A stretch of DNA of 37,321 nt from Paucilactobacillus suebicus DSM 5007 = KCTC 3549 (lineage in GTDB: Bacteria; Bacillota; Bacilli; Lactobacillales; Lactobacillaceae): the NCBI RefSeq assembly GCF_001434475.1, contig NZ_AZGF01000022.1, positions 1 to 37,321 of the forward strand, in the 5' to 3' direction. Both the position numbers and the translations under genes were made by a program. Positions within the stretch are counted from its first letter, which is position 1, and every line of letters starts with the position of its first letter. The notes beneath the pieces are model-generated. The model was not told the DNA's origin. It did not search any database and worked only from the letters and a program-made list of their open reading frames with translations. This document shows positions 16,878 to 25,194 of this stretch, one piece after another.

Positions 16878-16921
16878 AAAAAGCCAGCGCTGAAAATGAA
16901 TTTTTCAACGCTGGCTTTTTA
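16878..16921. terminator. Terminator after sbcC
   Basis: GCCAGCG (16883-16889) pairs with CGCTGGC (16909-16915), with GAAAA/TTTTC inside, flanked by a run of A before and T after. It can serve both sbcC and the convergent tetR gene. Confidence 0.85.
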
Positions 16922-16997
16922 ATTTAGTTCAGAACTGGAGTTCACATACTATGTGAATGTTGGGAAATAATCAATTTTAATTGCATTAACGAAATAA

Positions 16998-17525
16998 CTA
17001 ATGTGAAAAATTTTCGTGAACCAGTTTGGAAAATGTTTTAGATAGCTCACTTCTAGAAAAACTTTCTTGGTGATTTACCCAGTAAATATACACATTGACA
17101 ATACCGCTGCTGACGTAATGCATAGTAATAATATCTTGAGAATTTGGATGGTTAGAATGGCTGCTCAGTAAAACGTTGAATAACATGTCATCTAAATGTT
17201 GCAATAATAATTGCTGACGGTGGTTCATGCATAGGCTTTTGAATCCAGCCAAATTTTCATCAAATATTTGGTCAAATGTCTGTACAAGATTTGCCTCAGT
17301 TGTTGATGGTGCATTAAGTGTGTTACTAACTCGTAGGGATAAATCGGATTCAAAATCGTCAAATACTTCAATAATATTGTCGTAGTGTAAGTAAAATGTT
17401 CTTCTATTCACTTCAGCTTGCTTACATAGGGCTGTAACAGTGATGTCTTGAATTGATTTGTCTTTCAAAAGTGTAAATAAACCATTCAGTAATAAATTCT
17501 TCGTTTTTCTTGTACGTGGGTCCAT
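16998..17525 (-). CDS. TetR-family regulator beside the seven-helix membrane protein
   Basis: 175 residues. The N-terminal helix-turn-helix is clear: KNLLLNGLFTLLKDK, DITVTALCKQAEV and the recognition segment NRRTFYLHYDN (about residues 40-52). The C-terminal half is helical, of the kind common in lactobacillar TetR proteins. The ATG at 17525 has AGGAGAG about 8 nt upstream. It is divergent from the membrane protein gene at 17621, and a pair of nested palindromes lies between them, so it most likely represses that gene. Ligand unknown. Confidence 0.85.
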   Translation of the reverse strand: MDPRTRKTKNLLLNGLFTLLKDKSIQDITVTALCKQAEVNRRTFYLHYDNIIEVFDDFESDLSLRVSNTLNAPSTTEANLVQTFDQIFDENLAGFKSLCMNHRQQLLLQHLDDMLFNVLLSSHSNHPNSQDIITMHYVSSGIVNVYIYWVNHQESFSRSELSKTFSKLVHENFSH

Positions 17526-17564
17526 AATTGTCTCTCCTAATACACACTTTTTTAATTGTTGTGG

Positions 17565-17614
17565 TTAACCGGCCAATATAACAGGGTTATGTTATACACA
17601 TTAACATAGGAGGT
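17565..17614 (+). promoter_or_regulatory. Promoter, operator and ribosome binding site of the seven-helix protein gene
   Basis: Nested palindromes: ATAAC-AGG-GTTAT (17578-17590) and TATAAC/GTTATA (17577-17582, 17591-17596). A possible promoter is TTAACC (17565-17570) with TATGTT 17 nt on (17588-17593), so the palindromes fill the spacer and -10. TAGGAGGT (17607-17614) is a very strong ribosome binding site 6 nt before the ATG. Confidence 0.5.
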
Positions 17615-17620
17615 TCATTT

Positions 17621-18343
17621 ATGTACACGATTAATCAAGTGATGAGCATCGTTTATCAACATCCGAGTGCCGTCATATTAATGGCATTATTAACATATGC
17701 ATTCGGATTTGCACAGTATATTACGAGCATGATGATGCAAATCAAAGATAAAGAGGCACCGTTTTATTTTTGGATGCATGCTTGGTACTTCGGTCATGAT
17801 CTGACATTTTCATTATTATTTTACCAATGGTTTCACGTTGTCCATTTTTGGCTATTTGAACTGTTGTGGGCAGGTTGTGTTGTTTTCGTTGGTATTGAAA
17901 TTTTTTCTTTGTATTATTCGGTTAAATATGAACGTAATATCATTTGGCAAAAATTTTTGCGAAAGAATGTCACTTTCCAGCAAGGATGGACTTACGGAAT
18001 TTTTGGATATGCTCTTGGATTTGCACTGTTTTTCCTAATTCGACTTGGACTTGGAGACCAGATGTGTTTAATTTTGATGATGTCGACCAACGCTATCTTA
18101 GCGTTAGCAGTATCATTTAAGCTTCAGGAAATTGGAGATCGACGGTTTGGTACGATTATGCTGGGATGGTACACACTGTTTGGCACAATATTTACCTTTA
18201 TGCCTAAAGGCTATGGATTCTTTGCAACTTTAATAAGGTCTTTGGACGGTGCTTGGTTTAGCGTTTTAGGAATTATTTGCGTGTTATTCGCATTACGATA
18301 CATTTGGTACGCTTATCATTTTCCACGTAAGATTTATCGCTAA
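17621..18343 (+). CDS. Seven-helix membrane protein of unknown function
   Basis: 240 residues. About seven hydrophobic segments can be drawn: roughly 17-38, 46-70, 71-98, 121-145, 148-168, 178-206 and 210-234. The second holds an unusual cluster of aromatic and charged residues (YFWMHAWYFGHDLTF) with two histidines and an aspartate within the membrane, and helix six ends in FMPKGYG. I do not recognise the family with confidence. A membrane enzyme or small transporter is possible; the buried His/Asp argue for more than a structural role. Tight control is likely: strong ribosome binding site, overlapping operator, divergent TetR gene. It is followed by a 19-bp perfect inverted repeat. Confidence 0.75.
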   Translation: MYTINQVMSIVYQHPSAVILMALLTYAFGFAQYITSMMMQIKDKEAPFYFWMHAWYFGHDLTFSLLFYQWFHVVHFWLFELLWAGCVVFVGIEIFSLYYSVKYERNIIWQKFLRKNVTFQQGWTYGIFGYALGFALFFLIRLGLGDQMCLILMMSTNAILALAVSFKLQEIGDRRFGTIMLGWYTLFGTIFTFMPKGYGFFATLIRSLDGAWFSVLGIICVLFALRYIWYAYHFPRKIYR

Positions 18344-18387
18344 TAATAAAGAAGTTTGGCGAGAATAAAGTTACTTCGCTTCTGCAA

Positions 18388-18437
18388 CATAAGAACCTCA
18401 GACTAATCATTCTTGATTTTAGTCTGAGGTTCTTATG
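18388..18437. repeat. Perfect 19-bp inverted repeat between convergent genes
   Basis: The arms 18388-18406 and 18419-18437 are perfectly complementary, with a 12-nt loop. No T run follows on either strand. It probably stops or stabilises both convergent transcripts, but is not a textbook terminator. Confidence 0.75.
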
Positions 18438-18490
18438 CTCTTAGATTAGCTATTTACTGAATGTTTAATTTGAATTACGGCAACCTTAAA

Positions 18491-19678
18491 TTATTTAGCT
18501 ACAGTTGCATTGAGATTCTTTCGATTAAAAAAGTAAATCACCCAAATTAGTGGCAGTGTTACGATCATGATGAGATAAAATGCATGGAGAGGGAACAAAC
18601 TTTTAAGGAGCCCGCCAATAATTGGTCCAAGCGACATTCCTAAATCCATGCCAACGTAAAAGGTACTGTTTGCTAAGCCGCGTTCTTCAATCGGAACCAC
18701 TAATAACGAAGTTGCCTGACAAATTGAAAACATTAATCCGTAACCACCAGCGATACCCAATGCCGCAATGAACATCATGAAATTATTTGTCATGTGTACT
18801 AGTGCAAGCAAACCGATGATGGTACTTAGGAGACTGATGTACAAAAATTTACCGAATGCGACAGTATCAAATAGATCTTTAAGCGACAGCCGCAAGATAA
18901 TGAGAATGATGGCATAGATGGGGAAAAACATTCCGACAGACACTTGCAGATGCAGATCGGCCACATAAGTGACAATATATGCTTGGGTAGCGAAATATGG
19001 GATGGCAAATAGCATTAGCATCATAGCAATTGGGAAAACTTTTGGTTGCACAATTCTCAGCTTTGTTGAAGCTTGTTGAGACGGGCGTTTTAATTTAACA
19101 GGTTCACCACGATCACCGACCAACTGCACTAGGACAATCATTAAAATACTTGAAATTGCTGAGGCGATAAACGCTTTAGAGTAGCCAAAATTTTGGTAGA
19201 GATAGATACCTAACGATGGTGCGAGCGCCATTCCGATTGCATTCATTAAGCCATAAAATCCCATACCAGCTCCGATTTTATTTTTTGGAAGCAGACTAGC
19301 CATCCAGGTTGCCATGCAAACAGTACAAAAAACGTACCCAACACCGTTAACAATTCTAAAAATAATCAGCAATGTTACGCTGGTGGTGAGGGTGTATCCA
19401 ATGCTTGCAATCAGAAGACCTATGCCGCCTAACGACGCTAGTATGTACTTTGAATGATTGTCGGATAAATTGCCAGCGATTGGTCGTAACAACAATGATG
19501 TGATGTTCATCACACCGGCAACTAAACCGGCGATCAAAGTACTGCCACCAATACTCTTAGTGAAGCCAGTAATTAATGGGTTAATGAGCATTGGACTGGA
19601 AAGGTAAAAAAAGCTGGCAGCCAGAATTAAAATGATTTTCTTGTTATAAATTCTCTCTTTTGCTACATTTTTTGTCAT
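18491..19678 (-). CDS. MFS transporter, 12-helix drug-efflux type
   Basis: 395 residues, about 12 membrane helices. The loop between helices 2 and 3 has the MFS motif A-like segment (RPIAGNLSDNHSK), and GYGLMFSICQATSLLVVP and GMDLGMSLGPIIGG resemble bacterial drug and metabolite exporters. Substrate unknown. The ATG at 19678 has AGAGGAAA upstream with a longish gap (about 12 nt), so translation may be modest. It lies downstream of the MerR gene at 19776 on the same strand, separated by 97 nt with a weak terminator, so it could be partly read through from the MerR-controlled operon. Confidence 0.84.
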   Translation of the reverse strand: MTKNVAKERIYNKKIILILAASFFYLSSPMLINPLITGFTKSIGGSTLIAGLVAGVMNITSLLLRPIAGNLSDNHSKYILASLGGIGLLIASIGYTLTTSVTLLIIFRIVNGVGYVFCTVCMATWMASLLPKNKIGAGMGFYGLMNAIGMALAPSLGIYLYQNFGYSKAFIASAISSILMIVLVQLVGDRGEPVKLKRPSQQASTKLRIVQPKVFPIAMMLMLFAIPYFATQAYIVTYVADLHLQVSVGMFFPIYAIILIILRLSLKDLFDTVAFGKFLYISLLSTIIGLLALVHMTNNFMMFIAALGIAGGYGLMFSICQATSLLVVPIEERGLANSTFYVGMDLGMSLGPIIGGLLKSLFPLHAFYLIMIVTLPLIWVIYFFNRKNLNATVAK

Positions 19679-19750
19679 AATAGTTAATTTCCTCTTTTAA
19701 GTTATATTGAAATGTAACTATTCCACTCTACACCTAAATGAATGACATGG

Positions 19751-19769
19751 CAAAAAAGTGCATGCGCAC
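19751..19769 (-). terminator. Weak terminator after the first merR gene
   Basis: On the minus strand GTGC-GCAT-GCAC is followed by six T. The stem is only 4 bp, so termination may be partial. Confidence 0.35.
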
Positions 19770-19775
19770 ATTGAT

Positions 19776-20288
19776 TTATCTGCGTGATTTATTTCGATAA
19801 TCTTTAACGTTCAAAAAACTCTGAAGTTCTGACAGCTGATCAGTTGTTTTTAACCGATGTACATATTCTTCATCAATATTAGGTTTGACTTCATTTGTGC
19901 CATCAACAAAGTGCACAGATTCAGTACCAGCTTCAACCGCCGTATCGTAGTACCATTTTTTGAACTTCAAATAACTTAGAGTTTCCTGGAGATCATTAAT
20001 TTGTTGGCGTAGTTCTTTTTCATGCTTGTTTAGTAAATCAGCTCTTTGTTCAAGTGTTGAGTCACCAACTAAGCGTAATTGAATGAATTTTGAGATATCA
20101 GCAATTGAAACACCTGCATTTTTAAGGCAGACAATGGTTCTCATTAAATGAACATCGTTGTCTGAAAATCTGCGTCGACCACTGTTGTCACGTTTGACAA
20201 ATGGTAGTAATCCCTGCTTGTCATAATATTTTAGCGTGTCAATTGGAACCCCAAGTTGTTCTGACACTTGTCCAATACTGTAGTTCAT
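19776..20288 (-). CDS. MerR-family regulator 1
   Basis: 170 residues. MerR winged helix-turn-helix at about 1-70: YSIGQVSEQLGVPIDTLKYYDKQGLL and the wing GRRRFSDNDV, then a dimerisation coiled coil (about 80-118) ending in SYLKFKKWYYD. There is no cysteine cluster for metal binding, so it belongs to the group that senses organic compounds. The ATG at 20288 has AAGGAG about 5-8 nt upstream, located at the end of the ADH gene, so the two are co-transcribed. It is a paralogue of the MerR at 24689. It probably activates the promoter at 22762-22792 that heads its own operon. Confidence 0.87.
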   Translation of the reverse strand: MNYSIGQVSEQLGVPIDTLKYYDKQGLLPFVKRDNSGRRRFSDNDVHLMRTIVCLKNAGVSIADISKFIQLRLVGDSTLEQRADLLNKHEKELRQQINDLQETLSYLKFKKWYYDTAVEAGTESVHFVDGTNEVKPNIDEEYVHRLKTTDQLSELQSFLNVKDYRNKSRR

Positions 20289-20299
20289 AATTATTCTCC

Positions 20300-21295
20300 T
20301 TAATATTTGGCCTCAAAATCAACAACAATCTTTCCAACAACTGTGTGTGAGTTAATCAAATTGTGGGCTTGTCGTATTACTTGTGCTGCTAACGGTGCTA
20401 CGATCGTTCTTGTAATTGTCGATTTTATTTGTCCATTATCCAGCAAATTAGCTAACAGTGCGAGTGATTCACCTTGTGATTCAAGGTTATATTCTAACGT
20501 TGATTTAGTAAACATTAATTCCCAGTCAAAACTGATTGATTTGGCCTGCAACTCGATAATATCAATTTTTTCAGACGTCAGGGCCACATTAACGATATGA
20601 CCGAACGGCCGAACCATCTTTTTTGCAATATTAAAATATTTCGCTGTGTCAAATAGATTAACGACATGGTCAACAGAATTAAAGCCAGCTGTTTGGGCCT
20701 GGTCAACAATGTTGTTGTGGTAATCAAGTGGTACATCAACTCCATTCCTTTTGAGCCAATAAAAATTACCAGCACTGCTTGTAGCCAGTACCGTTAATCC
20801 CATCCAATGTGCCAGCTGCGTCAACATTGAGCCGGCGCCGCCAGCACCGTTAATAACTAAAATTGAACCACTGTTAACATTTTTTTGAGGGATAAAGCCA
20901 AGTTTGTCCACTAAAATCTCATATGCTGTTAACCAAGTCAACGGAGTGGCTGCAGCTTGATTTAACGGGATCTTTTTGGGGGCAAATGCTGTAATTCTTT
21001 CGTCGACAAGTTGGTATTCTTGATATGATCCATTTCTCTCCGTGCTTCCCGCATAAAAAATCATATCACCAGCCGTATATTTGCTCACTTTGCTACCAAT
21101 ACTAACTACTTCACCGATTGCATCGTATCCCAATATTCTGGAATCAGTGTTGGTAATTCGATGAATTCGTTTTATATCAATCGGGTTAATTGATATATCG
21201 TGTATTTTTACTAAAACATCATGGTTGTGAGGGTAAGGAACCTCTGCCTGTTGATCAATTAATTTTCTCTTTTCGTTAACAATTACCGTATTCAT
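20300..21295 (-). CDS. Medium-chain dehydrogenase, zinc-free quinone/enone reductase type
   Basis: 331 residues, MDR superfamily. The N-terminal GroES-like fold has SINPIDIKR and LGYDAIGEVVSIG; the nucleotide-binding motif NGAGGAGS is at 149-156. The zinc-binding cysteines of classical alcohol dehydrogenases are missing, which places it with quinone oxidoreductases and alkenal/one reductases using NADPH. It may reduce alpha,beta-unsaturated carbonyls or quinones. The ATG at 21295 follows AAAGGAG. The MerR gene begins 11 nt downstream; upstream, a hairpin with a short T run separates it from the SDR gene. Confidence 0.87.
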   Translation of the reverse strand: MNTVIVNEKRKLIDQQAEVPYPHNHDVLVKIHDISINPIDIKRIHRITNTDSRILGYDAIGEVVSIGSKVSKYTAGDMIFYAGSTERNGSYQEYQLVDERITAFAPKKIPLNQAAATPLTWLTAYEILVDKLGFIPQKNVNSGSILVINGAGGAGSMLTQLAHWMGLTVLATSSAGNFYWLKRNGVDVPLDYHNNIVDQAQTAGFNSVDHVVNLFDTAKYFNIAKKMVRPFGHIVNVALTSEKIDIIELQAKSISFDWELMFTKSTLEYNLESQGESLALLANLLDNGQIKSTITRTIVAPLAAQVIRQAHNLINSHTVVGKIVVDFEAKY

Positions 21296-21325
21296 TAGAA
21301 ATACTCCTTTTTATCTTGTATGTAT

Positions 21326-21354
21326 ATAAAAGATCTGACGATTAGGTCAGATCA
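21326..21354 (-). terminator. Hairpin between the SDR and MDR genes
   Basis: GATCTGAC (21332-21339) pairs perfectly with GTCAGATC (21346-21353) over a 6-nt loop; on the minus strand TTTT follows. It would lower transcription into the MDR and MerR genes rather than fully stop it if the operon is continuous. Confidence 0.55.
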
Positions 21355-21359
21355 TAAAA

Positions 21360-22196
21360 TTATTCAGCCGATGTATCAGCTTTTATCGAAGTAGCATAAA
21401 GCTGCTCAATTTCACTTAAAATTCCCGATAATTCATTTTTCATGCCGCTAGTTGCAAATTCGCCTAGCGGTAAATGATTTGGTATTTTTTTACCAGCTTT
21501 TACAGTATCGAAAATTATCTTTGCAATCATATGTGGATCTCCGGGAGCAGAAGTTTCACCAGCGGCAGCATTGTTGATCATATCCGCAAAATCGGAATAG
21601 TCATCTAATTTTACTGGTGCCGTTTTACCAGCATTCCACTTAGTTCGGGCACCACTTGGCTCAACAACCATGACCTTGATTCCAAGTGAATTTACCTCTT
21701 GCCGCAATGCATTTGAGTATCCTTCTACAGCAAACTTAGTGGCGCTGTACCATCCGAATGTTGGGATTGAAGTAATTCCGAGAACTGATGAAATGTTGAT
21801 AATTAAACCAGAATTTTGAGCACGCATGGTAGGTAGAATACTTTTTGTAACGTTTGCTAGTCCAAAAACATTAACTTCGAATAATTGACGAATATCCGCA
21901 TCATTGCTTTCTTCGATTGTTCCAAAGTAACCAAGGCCTGCGTTATTCACTAATACATCGATTGTGCCAAATCTTTTTTGAGCTGTTTTAACAGCATTCT
22001 TTATCTGATCGGAATTGGTCACATCAACCAGTACCTTAAAAATTTGACCGTGATTATATTGATCTAAGTAAGATAAATCATCCATTTTTCTAGCCGTGGC
22101 AATCAGATTTGAATCCGAATCTTGTGCAACGAACTCGGCCAGATTTTTGCCAAATCCGCTGGAAGTGCCAGTGATCATCCAAGTTTTATTGGTCAT
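21360..22196 (-). CDS. Short-chain dehydrogenase/reductase
   Basis: 278 residues, classical SDR. TGTSSGFG (9-16) binds the cofactor, NNAG is at 84-87, and the catalytic set is S136/S137, Y150 and K154 (YSATK). Such enzymes interconvert carbonyl and hydroxyl groups with NAD(P)H. The ATG at 22196 is used because GGAGGAAG sits 5-7 nt upstream. It follows the SRPBCC gene by 14 nt and is part of the operon from the promoter at 22792. A hairpin follows. Confidence 0.88.
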   Translation of the reverse strand: MTNKTWMITGTSSGFGKNLAEFVAQDSDSNLIATARKMDDLSYLDQYNHGQIFKVLVDVTNSDQIKNAVKTAQKRFGTIDVLVNNAGLGYFGTIEESNDADIRQLFEVNVFGLANVTKSILPTMRAQNSGLIINISSVLGITSIPTFGWYSATKFAVEGYSNALRQEVNSLGIKVMVVEPSGARTKWNAGKTAPVKLDDYSDFADMINNAAAGETSAPGDPHMIAKIIFDTVKAGKKIPNHLPLGEFATSGMKNELSGILSEIEQLYATSIKADTSAE

Positions 22197-22210
22197 AATA
22201 ACTTCCTCCA

Positions 22211-22714
22211 TTATTTTCGTGAAGCTTGCACTAATCCGTCTAACCATGCTTGGTGACCGTTAAGCATTGGATTAGGATTTTGCTTGGCTAAATCTGCCGC
22301 TGGTTTACCAATTTGTGATTCTTGGGTTAGCAATCGAATCCGGGTATTGTCAAGCTTTTCGATTACAAATGCATGGTAGACGTCAAACTGAGTATCTTTA
22401 TTACCATTCTGCCATCCGTGCCAAGATATGCGGGCGGTTTTACCATCGGTAGGTGCAACTAGTTCCATAACCTGAGCATCAATGGGAAATCCGAAGGTGT
22501 CAAAATGAAAATGTTCTGCAAAATGAAGTAGATTGTTTGATTTGTCATCTAAGTCAATATTTTTTGCGTTATCGTAGTATGATTCCCATTTACTGGTATC
22601 GACTAGATTTTGCCAAACATCCTGAAGTGTAATGTCAGTTGCAATAACCTCGTTAGAAACAAAGTTATCGGTTGTTCCTGGCAAATATTGAGTGGGCCAA
22701 TTGATTGTTTTCAT
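22211..22714 (-). CDS. SRPBCC (START-like) ligand-binding protein
   Basis: 167 residues. The beginning of the fold (ATDITLQDVWQNLVDTSKWESYY) and the alternating strands with a final helix (a basic C-terminus ending QASRK) match the SRPBCC/polyketide-cyclase-like superfamily, which forms a deep pocket for hydrophobic ligands. Activity is not predictable; a binding or cyclase/hydrolase role in this redox operon is possible. The ATG at 22714 is 9 nt from AAGGAG; an ATG two codons earlier is only 3 nt away and less likely. It is the first gene after the MerR-type promoter at 22762-22792. Confidence 0.78.
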   Translation of the reverse strand: MKTINWPTQYLPGTTDNFVSNEVIATDITLQDVWQNLVDTSKWESYYDNAKNIDLDDKSNNLLHFAEHFHFDTFGFPIDAQVMELVAPTDGKTARISWHGWQNGNKDTQFDVYHAFVIEKLDNTRIRLLTQESQIGKPAADLAKQNPNPMLNGHQAWLDGLVQASRK

Positions 22715-22761
22715 AAACATGATCTCCTTTATAATCTTACTTTTTGTAAGTTGATGAATAC

Positions 22762-22792
22762 AGGTTACGACCTTGAGGCGAGTCCAGGTCAA
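22762..22792 (-). promoter_or_regulatory. MerR-type promoter P1 (SRPBCC-SDR-ADH-merR operon)
   Basis: Minus strand: -35 TTGACC (22787-22792), 19-nt spacer, -10 TAACCT (22762-22767). The dyad at 22770-22789 has ACCT and AGGT ends and is centred 2.5 nt upstream of the spacer middle. A 19-nt spacer is the signature of promoters that MerR proteins untwist. A perfect AT palindrome (22794-22810) lies just upstream. Confidence 0.75.
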
Positions 22793-22818
22793 GACTTTTT
22801 TGAAAAAAGTTTAGATTA

Positions 22819-23574
22819 TTAGAGTAAACGACCGTTTCCCAATTCCAATTGGAAATTATCATTTACAAAACCGATTGATGCATTGCTATTGATTAGTTCA
22901 ATTAAGAAATCAGCTAAATCTTTACTAGAGTTGTAGTTGGCAAAAATTTCGTCATAATTGACATCGTAGTTCAGATTTTTAGCAACGCGCTCAAACTCGG
23001 TATTTGTTGCATTAGGTGCCAATATTTTTGCACGCATTTTTGCTCCCTTACTGATTAATTCACGGTCTAGTCCTTCGGTTAATGCACTGACAAAAAATTT
23101 AGTTGCACTATAAATTGTGGTTTTAGGCCAAATTTGATACCCGGCACGTGAAGACACATTAATTAACTGTGCTTCATCATTTTCGTGATCTTTGACGAAT
23201 AGCACCGATAATAGTGCTAAAGCTTCTGAGTTGGTTTGTACCATACTAATGACCTCTTCGGTTGAAAGTTCATCAACAAATTTAATTTTACCGAAACCAG
23301 CATTATTCACCCAAATATCAATGTTATATTGTTTATTTATTTGTTCGTACAATGATGGAATATCATTAATTTTGCTTAAATCCTGCTGAATAACAACGAT
23401 ATCTCGGTCAGGATATTTAGCGATAATTTTATCATGTAACTGATTTAGCAAATTAACTCGACGTGCGATCATGATTACATTGCGTCCGAGACTCGCAAAT
23501 TTACGTACTGCTGCTGCACCAATCCCTGAACTAGCACCAGTAATAACTACATAGTTATCATTTTGATTTATCAT
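22819..23574 (-). CDS. Short-chain dehydrogenase/reductase (YqjQ/DltE-like)
   Basis: 251 residues, classical SDR: TGASSGIG at 12-19, NNAG at 90-93, S141/S142 and Y155-x-x-x-K159 (YSATK). It resembles the short-chain dehydrogenases of general reductase type found widely in lactobacilli; substrate unknown. The ATG at 23574 follows GGGGGAAA by about 10 nt, and this site lies in the 20-nt gap after the DMT transporter gene, so the two form an operon from promoter P2. Its stop is followed within about 30 nt by promoter P1. Confidence 0.87.
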   Translation of the reverse strand: MINQNDNYVVITGASSGIGAAAVRKFASLGRNVIMIARRVNLLNQLHDKIIAKYPDRDIVVIQQDLSKINDIPSLYEQINKQYNIDIWVNNAGFGKIKFVDELSTEEVISMVQTNSEALALLSVLFVKDHENDEAQLINVSSRAGYQIWPKTTIYSATKFFVSALTEGLDRELISKGAKMRAKILAPNATNTEFERVAKNLNYDVNYDEIFANYNSSKDLADFLIELINSNASIGFVNDNFQLELGNGRLL

Positions 23575-23594
23575 AAATTAATTTCCCCCGATAA

Positions 23595-24521
23595 TTATAA
23601 AAAGTGTACGGTGATAACACCGAGAAACATTGTTACCAGACCGATAATGCGAGTGAGCATTACACGATTAGTAAGTGATCCAAACAAACCAAAATGATCA
23701 ATAAATGCACTAAAGGATAACTGGCCAAACAACGCGATAACGACAACTTGGCCTGTACCGATTTGAGGAACCAACCAGGCACTACCAAAGACGTAGGCGG
23801 CACCTAGAAAGCCACCAATCCAGATCCACCAATTTGTTTTCCCGGCATGAAAAGCATGGTAAAGGTTACTCGACGGAATTCTAAGAAATAATACAAGAAC
23901 AATTAACATTACAGCACCTACCGTAAACGAAACCATGGCTGCATGCACTGATGATCCTAAAATGACGCCCAAGTGGCCATTAATAGCAGTTTGTGATGCC
24001 ATTAAAAATCCTGCTCCAATACCGATGATTTGCCAAACTAGGTTGCCGCTATGGGAGTTATTGGTTGCAGACTTATTAGAAAGTGTTGTTGCAATCAACA
24101 TACCAATAGTAACCAAAACTAGCCCAATTACCTTAAATACAGTTAGTGATGACTGTGGTGATCCGAATAAGCCAAACTGATCGATGATGACGCCCATAAT
24201 AATTTGACCAAAAATTGGCAATACGGCGGTTTGAATGCTACCAAGGCGTGGGAAAAGCAGTAAATTTACTGTCAGTCCAATTACACCCAACAAACCACCA
24301 AGCCAAATCCACCATGGATTATCCGTAAAGGTTGATACCGTAATAAAGGGATCTACACCTGATAAAATTGTTAGAGTAATTAGAAATAATGCTCCAACTG
24401 TGAAAGAAACAGCAGATGCTATATATGGTGAAAAAACGTATTCTCGTAATTTTGAATTAACGGCAGTTTGCATGGCCAGACCGCTACCCATTAATACGGG
24501 AATTAAAGCTAATAAAAACAT
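23595..24521 (-). CDS. DMT-superfamily transporter, duplicated YdcZ (DUF606) type
   Basis: 308 residues, ten predicted helices built from two similar halves. Each half has a Q-T-A-(V/I)-N start, SFTVGA in helix two, WWIW(L/I)GG(L/F)LG, and FGQ followed by IDxFGLFGS. Many YdcZ proteins are single 140-residue units, so this is the fused form. It probably exports a small metabolite or drug. The ATG at 24521 has AAGGAG about 8 nt upstream. It is the first gene after MerR-type promoter P2, so export appears to be part of the same response as the reductases. Confidence 0.85.
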   Translation of the reverse strand: MFLLALIPVLMGSGLAMQTAVNSKLREYVFSPYIASAVSFTVGALFLITLTILSGVDPFITVSTFTDNPWWIWLGGLLGVIGLTVNLLLFPRLGSIQTAVLPIFGQIIMGVIIDQFGLFGSPQSSLTVFKVIGLVLVTIGMLIATTLSNKSATNNSHSGNLVWQIIGIGAGFLMASQTAINGHLGVILGSSVHAAMVSFTVGAVMLIVLVLFLRIPSSNLYHAFHAGKTNWWIWIGGFLGAAYVFGSAWLVPQIGTGQVVVIALFGQLSFSAFIDHFGLFGSLTNRVMLTRIIGLVTMFLGVITVHFL

Positions 24522-24564
24522 TCAAACAACTCCTTTTCTGTGTGCTAAAAAAGCGAATGAATGT

Positions 24565-24595
24565 ATCTTACAAGCTGTAGCTAACTTCAGGTCAA
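24565..24595 (-). promoter_or_regulatory. MerR-type promoter P2 (DMT transporter-SDR)
   Basis: Minus strand: -35 TTGACC (24590-24595), 19-nt spacer, -10 TAAGAT (24565-24570). Dyad at 24573-24592 (TTCAGGT at one end, AGCT at the other), again centred 2.5 nt upstream of the spacer middle. Confidence 0.75.
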
Positions 24596-24665
24596 GCAAA
24601 AAATAAAAAATATTTTATGTTCTTTAGGATGGCAATTTTTTATTAGCATTCAATCCATGAGAAAA

Positions 24666-24700
24666 GGAGATAAAAATTACCTTCGTAATTATTTATCTCC
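24666..24700 (-). terminator. Hairpin over the stop codon of the second merR gene
   Basis: GGAGATAAA-AATTAC (24666-24680) pairs with GTAATT-TTTATCTCC (24685-24700) with one bulged base and a 4-nt loop. It includes the merR stop codon. On the minus strand CTCC is followed by TTTT. Confidence 0.55.
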
Positions 24701-25168
24701 TAATGATTTTGCTGATTTTCCAGAATTAATGAGACTCTGATATTTTTTATAAGTTTTGGGATTAACCTGGGTTGAATCAGGCATTAAATGAATCTGTTCC
24801 GTTCCAGCTTCTAAAGCTGTTTTGTAATACCACTTTTTAAATCGTAAGTAGGACAGTGATTTTTCCAAAGTTTGGATTTGATCCTCTAAATTTTTTTCGT
24901 GCTGATCTAAAAAATCGTAACGCTGTCCAAGTGAATCATCACCATCCATGCGCCATGAGACAAAATACGCAATTTCTTTAATCGATACACCGGCACGTTT
25001 CAGGTCAAGAATCATTTGCATTAATTGCATATTGTCTTCTGTAAATCTTCGGCGTCCACCACTGTCACGTTTAACAAATGGCAACAATCCAGCATGATCG
25101 TAATATCTGATTGCTTCAACTGTTAATCCCATTTTTCTCGCAACTTCCCCAATTGAATATGTATTCAC
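24689..25168 (-). CDS. MerR-family regulator 2
   Basis: 159 residues. YSIGEVARKMGLTVEAIRYYDHAGLL and the wing GRRRFTEDNM form the winged helix-turn-helix; a coiled coil follows and ends in SYLRFKKWYYK, then a short effector tail with EAGTEQIHLMP. It is a clear paralogue of the MerR at 19776. No metal-binding cysteines. The start is GTG at 25168, with AGGAGG about 7 nt upstream. It is divergent from the DJ-1/OYE operon; promoter P3 lies between them and P2 just beyond its 3' end, so it probably controls both sides. Confidence 0.87.
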   Translation of the reverse strand: MNTYSIGEVARKMGLTVEAIRYYDHAGLLPFVKRDSGGRRRFTEDNMQLMQMILDLKRAGVSIKEIAYFVSWRMDGDDSLGQRYDFLDQHEKNLEDQIQTLEKSLSYLRFKKWYYKTALEAGTEQIHLMPDSTQVNPKTYKKYQSLINSGKSAKSLGDK

Positions 25169-25194
25169 GTTAATTCCTCCAGACTAAAAAATAT

